The position numbers and the translations under genes are program-made. DNA of 64,000 nucleotides from Adiantum capillus-veneris (taxonomy: Eukaryota > Streptophyta > Polypodiopsida > Polypodiales > Pteridaceae). Below, in pieces: positions 58,709-64,000 of this stretch. The DNA lies in NCBI GenBank assembly GCA_014529385.2, contig CM043961.1, positions 12,586,478 to 12,650,477 of the forward strand. The letters are read 5' to 3'. Each line of letters starts with the position of its first letter. The first letter of the stretch is position 1. The notes below the pieces were generated by a model. It had not been told where the DNA came from. It saw only the letters and a list, made by a program, of their open reading frames with translations, and made no database searches.

Positions 58709-59563
58709 ATAAATGAACCGTCTGTAATATCACAATGCCCCATGAAGGCTTGAACCCCCTTGAATGTTGTTGGTCTAGGCAAATCAACAATGACATGAAT
58801 CTTGTCTATATCAGTAGCTATGTCATTTTTAGACACTATATGTCCAAGAATTTTTCCTTGTCTACCCATGAATGTGCACTTTTCAGGATTTAAGCAAATC
58901 CTATAAAGTCTACATTTTTCGAATACCTTTTTGAAGTGTTCAAAATGATAAGCTTGGATTGATGAATGTACGTATAGATCATCCATATAAACTTCCAAAA
59001 TTTTCCTAAGATATTCTTTAAAATCATGGCTCATCAATCTTTGAAAGGTGGCAGGAGCATTAGTTAACCCAAAAGGCATGACCCGATAGACAAAAATACC
59101 CCATTCTATTGCAAAAGCAGTTTTATGCTGATCTTTTGGGTCAAGCAAAAGTTGATTGTATCCCGAAAAGCCATCTAAGAAGTTGTAAGCTTCTTTTCTT
59201 GCAGCTCGTTCTAAAACATGCTCAGTGATTGGAAGAGGAAAGTTGTCTCTAACATTGGCTGCATTCACTTTCTTGAGGTTGACGCACACTCATAATTTTC
59301 CATTTTTCTTGGGTACTACCACAATTGGAGACATCCAATCCGTGTGTTCAATTTCATAAATTCACTTTCTTGAGGTTGACACACACTCGTAATTTTCCAT
59401 TTTTCTTGGGTACTACCACAATTGGAGACATCCAATCCGTGTGTTCAATTTCATAAATGAATTCAGCTTCCTTTAGTTTTTCAATCTCTTCTTTGATCTT
59501 CCTGGAAAATGTTTCATTATATGTGTATGGCCTTTGTCTACTTGGTTTTGCATCATCTCTCAT
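58696..59563 (-). pseudogene. Ty3/gypsy reverse transcriptase with internal tandem duplication
   Basis: Motifs run in order: DWMSPIVVVPKKNGKLRVCV, FSGYNQLLLDP, VMPFGLTNAPATFQ and the catalytic VYMDDLYVHS, then GKILGHIVS. A 97-bp tandem duplication (59264-59360 and 59361-59457) repeats the segment containing PIVVVPKKN and shifts the frame, splitting the RT into two ORFs. Otherwise well preserved. Confidence 0.88.
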
Positions 59564-59599
59564 GGATATGGTATGTTGACAGATTTATGGATCAACACC

Positions 59600-62210
59600 C
59601 TTGAGATCTTTGTAAGACCAATCAAAGATATCTCGGTACTCTTTCAGCAAGCATGACATAAGCTCTTCTTCTTCTTCTTCTGTTAGGTCATTTGCAATGT
59701 AGGCAGGACTAGGCTCTTCTCCTGGTTCAGCCAAATCTAAATTTTTCAGTTTTCAGGCCCTTCATAGGACACTCCCTGTTTTTGTAGATCTCTAATAGGT
59801 TGTTAACCTATGATTTTCCAATCTTGGAGAGTATATTTTTTGTAATGGGATGGAACACTCATTACATCTTTACCATCCTCTTTTGTGGTTTCCATTTCAG
59901 TTGTATATATCTCCTTTAGAGCTGTTTTCAACTCTTGATACTTCTTTTTTCGCTCAACTCGTGTCATGGTTGACTCCTTGTCTTGTTTTTTGGCTTTGCT
60001 TGAGTATCCTTCCTTGTTTTTCTCGAGGTTTTTGCCATTTCTAGATTTTTTTTAAAAGGAGATCTTCCAGTGATTTTATCCTTGACACAATCATGTGTAT
60101 CTATCTACATCAAGAACTGTGTTCTATTGGAGACTGATGGCGTAGGTCTAGCTTTTACGTTTTTGGTGTCTCTTTTTTGTCTATACCATTTTTTTCTTCT
60201 CGATTTTTAGTGAGGAAAGTCAAAAAACATTTCCTCCCCTCCTTTCATGGGTAGCTTAGCTCTCACATGTTCTTTTTTCAACCCCAAATCATCTGAGGTA
60301 GCTGAATGTTCTTCTAACTCATCTGTTGCATCATAGTAGGAGTTTAAAAAGACTTGTTGAGCTTTCATCAAGTCCTTGGGTTTCTCAATTTCATCTTCAA
60401 TGTGGACGGTTGAAATCATTTGGATGGGAATTATGTCATAGCCGTCCTCATTGCAAATTGACTAGGCATAGACGTATTCACATATACATCCATTGTCGCT
60501 AAAATTTGAGTCCACTCAAATGGCTCAAACAAATGCTCTGGAAAGGGTTCAGGTACATAGGCTTTGTCTATGCAATCCCTTTCTAAGATACATTCTTCTC
60601 GTTTTAAGCTTCCGTTTTCTAGAAGCTCCGCACATCCAAATAGAAGTGTCTTTGTTCAACCAAGATGGAAGCTTAGTTTCAGTCAAAGAGACTGAATCAA
60701 ACTCTTGTATGGGCGTTTTCATAACATCTCTATAAGTGTGATCTTTTAGGTTAACCCTTGTTATTGATCCCACTTGCTTCAAGTACAGATAATTATTTCC
60801 CCAATCTTGGATGAGTTGTACCTATTACATGAAAGGTCTTCCCAATATGATTTTGTGATTGAGTTTCTTCCCAAAGTCTACTATGGCAAAAATGTGTTGA
60901 TATTCAATCCCACAGGAATTAACTATCACTTTTTCAAGCAGTCCTAATGGTCTTTCAATGTGTCCATCAATCAATTGCAATCATTCTTCTAATGGCTGGT
61001 TATCCCCAGGATTCCCATACTTCTTTTGTGGTTATGGCTATGCCTGCCCAACTATCCAGTATTGCCATGGTTTCTATGTCATTATATTTCACGGGAAGGG
61101 TGGTGTTTCCTTCTTCCCCTTTGTCGTATTCTCCGACTTTGTTCATTGAAACAGATCGAATCTCTTTGTTGTCCATTTCATGTTTCAATTTTTCCAATTT
61201 TTTTGCAATTAACCCCGTTATCCCTACCTTTTCTAGGGTTTTTTGTAGATCATTCTATAAATATGGTCTGATTTTTACCTGATTGAATGGGTGTTGTCTA
61301 CTTCTAGGGTTTGTTCCACTCTTTTTACCTGAGTGGTCTTACACACTATGGATTCATCTTCTTATCTCCCAAGTAAGAGGGTAATGTTTTCAAGGTCAAT
61401 GGTTTTGAAATTCCTGAAGCTTCAAATCCGCAATCACCATACAAGGATTTTACACCCATATCCATATCCAGAGGTAGATTGTCTTACCAAACTTCCTCTA
61501 TAGGAGTTGACTTTAGAGTAAGGCTCCCATCATTGATCTCTCTAACTCTTTCCCATAAGTGTCCTGGCCAATCTTCCTCTACAAATGGAATTCCGTCTAA
61601 GGTATCTTCGTTGTCAGGCACTATAAGTTCTGGCTCTTTTGTTTCAAGGTGGGGTTCTACCACCACTTTGGATTTTTTTTTAGGGTCTCTTGCCACAAGC
61701 TCTTCAGGTTTTGCCATACTTTCGATCTTGGGGTTTTGTTTTTTCAGCATTTCTTGTGTGATTCTTAACAAATTTTGATAAGCTCCCAAGCTTAGCTGTT
61801 TCCATGTCTGGAGAAGGATAGCTTTTCCATTTGTTTTTCATGTTTTGGCCTGCTTTAAGTCCTGCTTGGTAGGCTTCCAAGGCTGCATTAATAGGCTCAA
61901 AATTTTTGTCAACCAAAATTGATTCTCCAGATTTCACAGTGGTTTCTTTGACTTCACTTCCAGTTTCTTTTACCTTTTCTTGGAATAGTTGTTTTGCTTT
62001 CTCCTCAATTTCAGCCCGTTGTTTCTATTTTCTCATTGCATACCTCTTGCTTCTGCTTCTTTTGGTCTTTTGAGATGCAATTTTTGTATTCTCCGAATCA
62101 TCAAAGGAGTTATGTTTCTTTTTCTTAGCCTGGGCTTTGGTGATTACCTTGATTGGAACAATCAGTTCACTCTCAGATGAGCTACTAGGTATCACTTGGA
62201 CTACGTTCAC
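59600..62210 (-). pseudogene. Ty3/gypsy protease and linker region
   Basis: 61000-61197 carries AILDSWAGIAITTK, a retropepsin active site with W where G is expected, which should be inactive. 61484-61789, 61704-61937 and 62025-62210 are lysine-rich linker frames between gag and protease. 59600-60900 has short frames only (60207-60419, 60549-60782) and presumably holds the protease C-terminus to RT linker. Confidence 0.65.
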
Positions 62211-62217
62211 TACTGTT

Positions 62218-63086
62218 TTACCCCTTGTTTAAAGGATTTGTAGGACAATCTCCCGGGAAGTGTCCTCCCTTTTTGCAACATTGTATGCAATAAGCTTCAA
62301 TTGGATTGAGGTTTTTGTCAGGCTCTGGGCATTCATTTTTCCAATAATCATCTACACCACAGTTATGACAGTTTCCCGTTCTTGGCTTAATCATGGGTCT
62401 TACCATAGGAGGTCTAACACCTTGATTAGCTACATAATACATTGGTGCAGGCTCTAGTGGAGCATAAGTCACAGGTTCTTCTATTGGTGGTGGACGTGAA
62501 TTATACCAATCTCCTTTTACCATTACCGTAGATGGACTAGGCTCAGCATAGGGTGTAACAGACACTAGTGCTTGTTCATCTATGACTCCTTCTGAATGCA
62601 TGTACTTTACAGGCACTGCATTATGTCCTGGATATGGAGGTTGTTGACCCAACACGGGTTGAGGTTTTTTCATACCCATCGGTGGTCTTTGAGCTGGGGC
62701 CATGTTAGGCTGATATCTGTACATGGGTTGTCCTTGTGGCCTCATAGGCACGTACTGAATATTCCCATCATACTTTGGTCGGTAGTAGCACTCATTAGTC
62801 TCATGCTTGGTCCATTTACCTCAATTGCACACCATTTTTGCGGCCTAATTGGTTGTCCCTGTTGAGGTATCCCTTGTCTTGGTCCTCTCATAGGTGCTTT
62901 TTGCATGTTATTCATCATGTCATTCATCCTTTTGAGCATGTTTTCTATGGTTGAAAGTGGTGTTGCAGCAGCCGTTCCCACTTGTGTTGGTTTGGTGGAT
63001 GTTGTTTTCTCACTTTGGTTATCCTTACCGACATCTTCTTCGTTGAAAATATCACAATTGTCTCCTACGTCAATAGCATTTGACAC
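62218..63086 (-). pseudogene. Ty3/gypsy gag, nucleocapsid part
   Basis: Proline/methionine-rich region followed by two zinc-knuckle-like motifs. The first, CHNCGVDDYWKNEC, has Y in place of the expected H. The second, CIQCCKKGGHFPGDC, has one extra residue before H. 62742-63086 gives the preceding linker. RNA packaging by this copy is doubtful. Confidence 0.8.
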
Positions 63087-63113
63087 ACACTCTTCTAGGG
63101 TTGTATGCTTTTT

Positions 63114-63962
63114 TCAATACAGTATAGCATGAAGTTCTTTGTTTAGCAGTCTCTCTAGAAACAATGATACTAGTCGTTTTTCTGCAAGTATCTCTAGCTT
63201 TGGGCATCTGGCAATGTATTGTTTCATTCGAGTTGCACAATCCCTAACAAACTCACCTTGTTTCTGTTTAAAGTTGTAGATTTGAGCCACCGTATTGTGT
63301 TTGATCCCTGTTTTGGAACAAGCAGCTACAAATCCTTGAGCTAATGTGTTCAAGTTGATGACTGACCTTGATGGAATGTTTTGGAACCATGTCAATGCTT
63401 TTCCTTCTAATGTCATTCCAAACCCCTCAAATTGAGTATGGAAATCGAATATGTGTTCTGCTCTTAGCACTTGCTTAAAGGTTGCTAAGTGGTCGTATGG
63501 ATCCCCAGATCCACTGTATTTTCTAACCCATTTCTAAAAATCAGCTGGTATGACACGTCTATTTGGTTCAACTCCCGGTCTCGTGGTAGTTGGTCCTATT
63601 CTGGGTCCTTCAAACCAGGCTGTTGGAAATAGTGACTCATGTAGCCCTGGACTGGCTTTAGTGTCACCCGTTTTTCTTTGTGATGAGGTGGTTTCTGGTT
63701 TCTTAACATTACTCTCAGAAGATCTCTCACGGTGTTCATCTCTTGAAATAGTTTCTGGTCCTTCTTTCAATATCCAATCCCTTATTGAATACCCTTGATA
63801 TTTGGTTTGTTCCACCTCCTCAGGAGTTATCATAACAAAGTTGTTTTCATAACAATCCCTAAATAGGTAGGTTGTTAGGTCTGTTGATCTCGTACCTTGA
63901 TCTTGAAGATATAGATGATCTTCATGGGTGTTAGTTGTCCTGATTTGGCATGCAAAGTCCAC
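63114..63962 (-). pseudogene. Ty3/gypsy gag, capsid part
   Basis: 63114-63470 carries the gag family core GKALTWFQNIPSRSV and FVRDCATRMKQYI. Just upstream, across a stop, is KWVRKYSGSGDPYDHLATF. 63534-63962 is the Ser/Thr/Pro-rich N-terminal part. The element continues beyond the right edge; its 5' LTR and primer site are not in the window. Confidence 0.85.
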
Positions 63963-64000
63963 AAAAGATCTTTGATCCTCCCAACAATAGGCTCCGATCC

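Overview
This is nuclear DNA of a land plant. A wall-associated-kinase (WAK/LRK10L)-like receptor kinase gene with spliced exons lies at the left edge, and a pentatricopeptide (PPR)-type pseudogene lies further in. The remainder is a dense nest of decayed Ty3/gypsy elements, other retroelements and very long dinucleotide microsatellites. The low gene density, the retroelement load and the microsatellite abundance make me think of a fern or other seedless plant. That placement is inference; nothing here proves it.

Layout. 1-2143: receptor kinase gene. 3242-10922: a Penelope-like/telomerase-like reverse transcriptase (RT) element on the minus strand. It has about 0.89-kb direct repeats at both ends, resembling the pseudo-LTRs of Penelope-like elements (PLEs), and two upstream ORFs I cannot assign. 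10923-12960: 5' part of a Ty3/gypsy element (minus), cut off inside RT. 13200-21660: microsatellites, minisatellites, hairpins, a LINE ORF1 remnant and an LTR-like repeat pair. About 23320-27560: a degraded gypsy element (plus) with an initiator-Met primer site. 29281-30632: inverted copy of the 3' part of the RT element. 30633-33120: 3' part of a gypsy chromovirus (plus), starting almost exactly where the minus-strand fragment stopped. 33880-36480 and 38125-42130: two copies of an LTR-type element whose protein I do not recognise. 43250-45335: CACTA-like domain, PPR pseudogene, LTR fragment. 45780-48740: purine-rich minisatellite block holding a MITE and a hairpin cluster. 48741-50905: compound microsatellites. 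51421-53253: third unknown-protein fragment. 55530-56417: isolated retropepsin. 56560-64000: large gypsy element (minus) running off the right edge.

Two structural points stand out. First, the two gypsy pieces and the inverted repeats at 4221-5572 and 29281-30632 are explained together by one event: the RT element inserted into the gypsy RT gene, then recombination between the inverted repeats flipped about 24 kb. Second, the terminal repeats of the RT element each carry four strong 5' splice-site motifs in the sense orientation, conserved between both copies. This suggests an intron-bearing retroelement, as is known for some PLEs.

Apart from the receptor kinase, no intact cellular gene can be supported. 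All element-derived ORFs are interrupted, so these are old copies.
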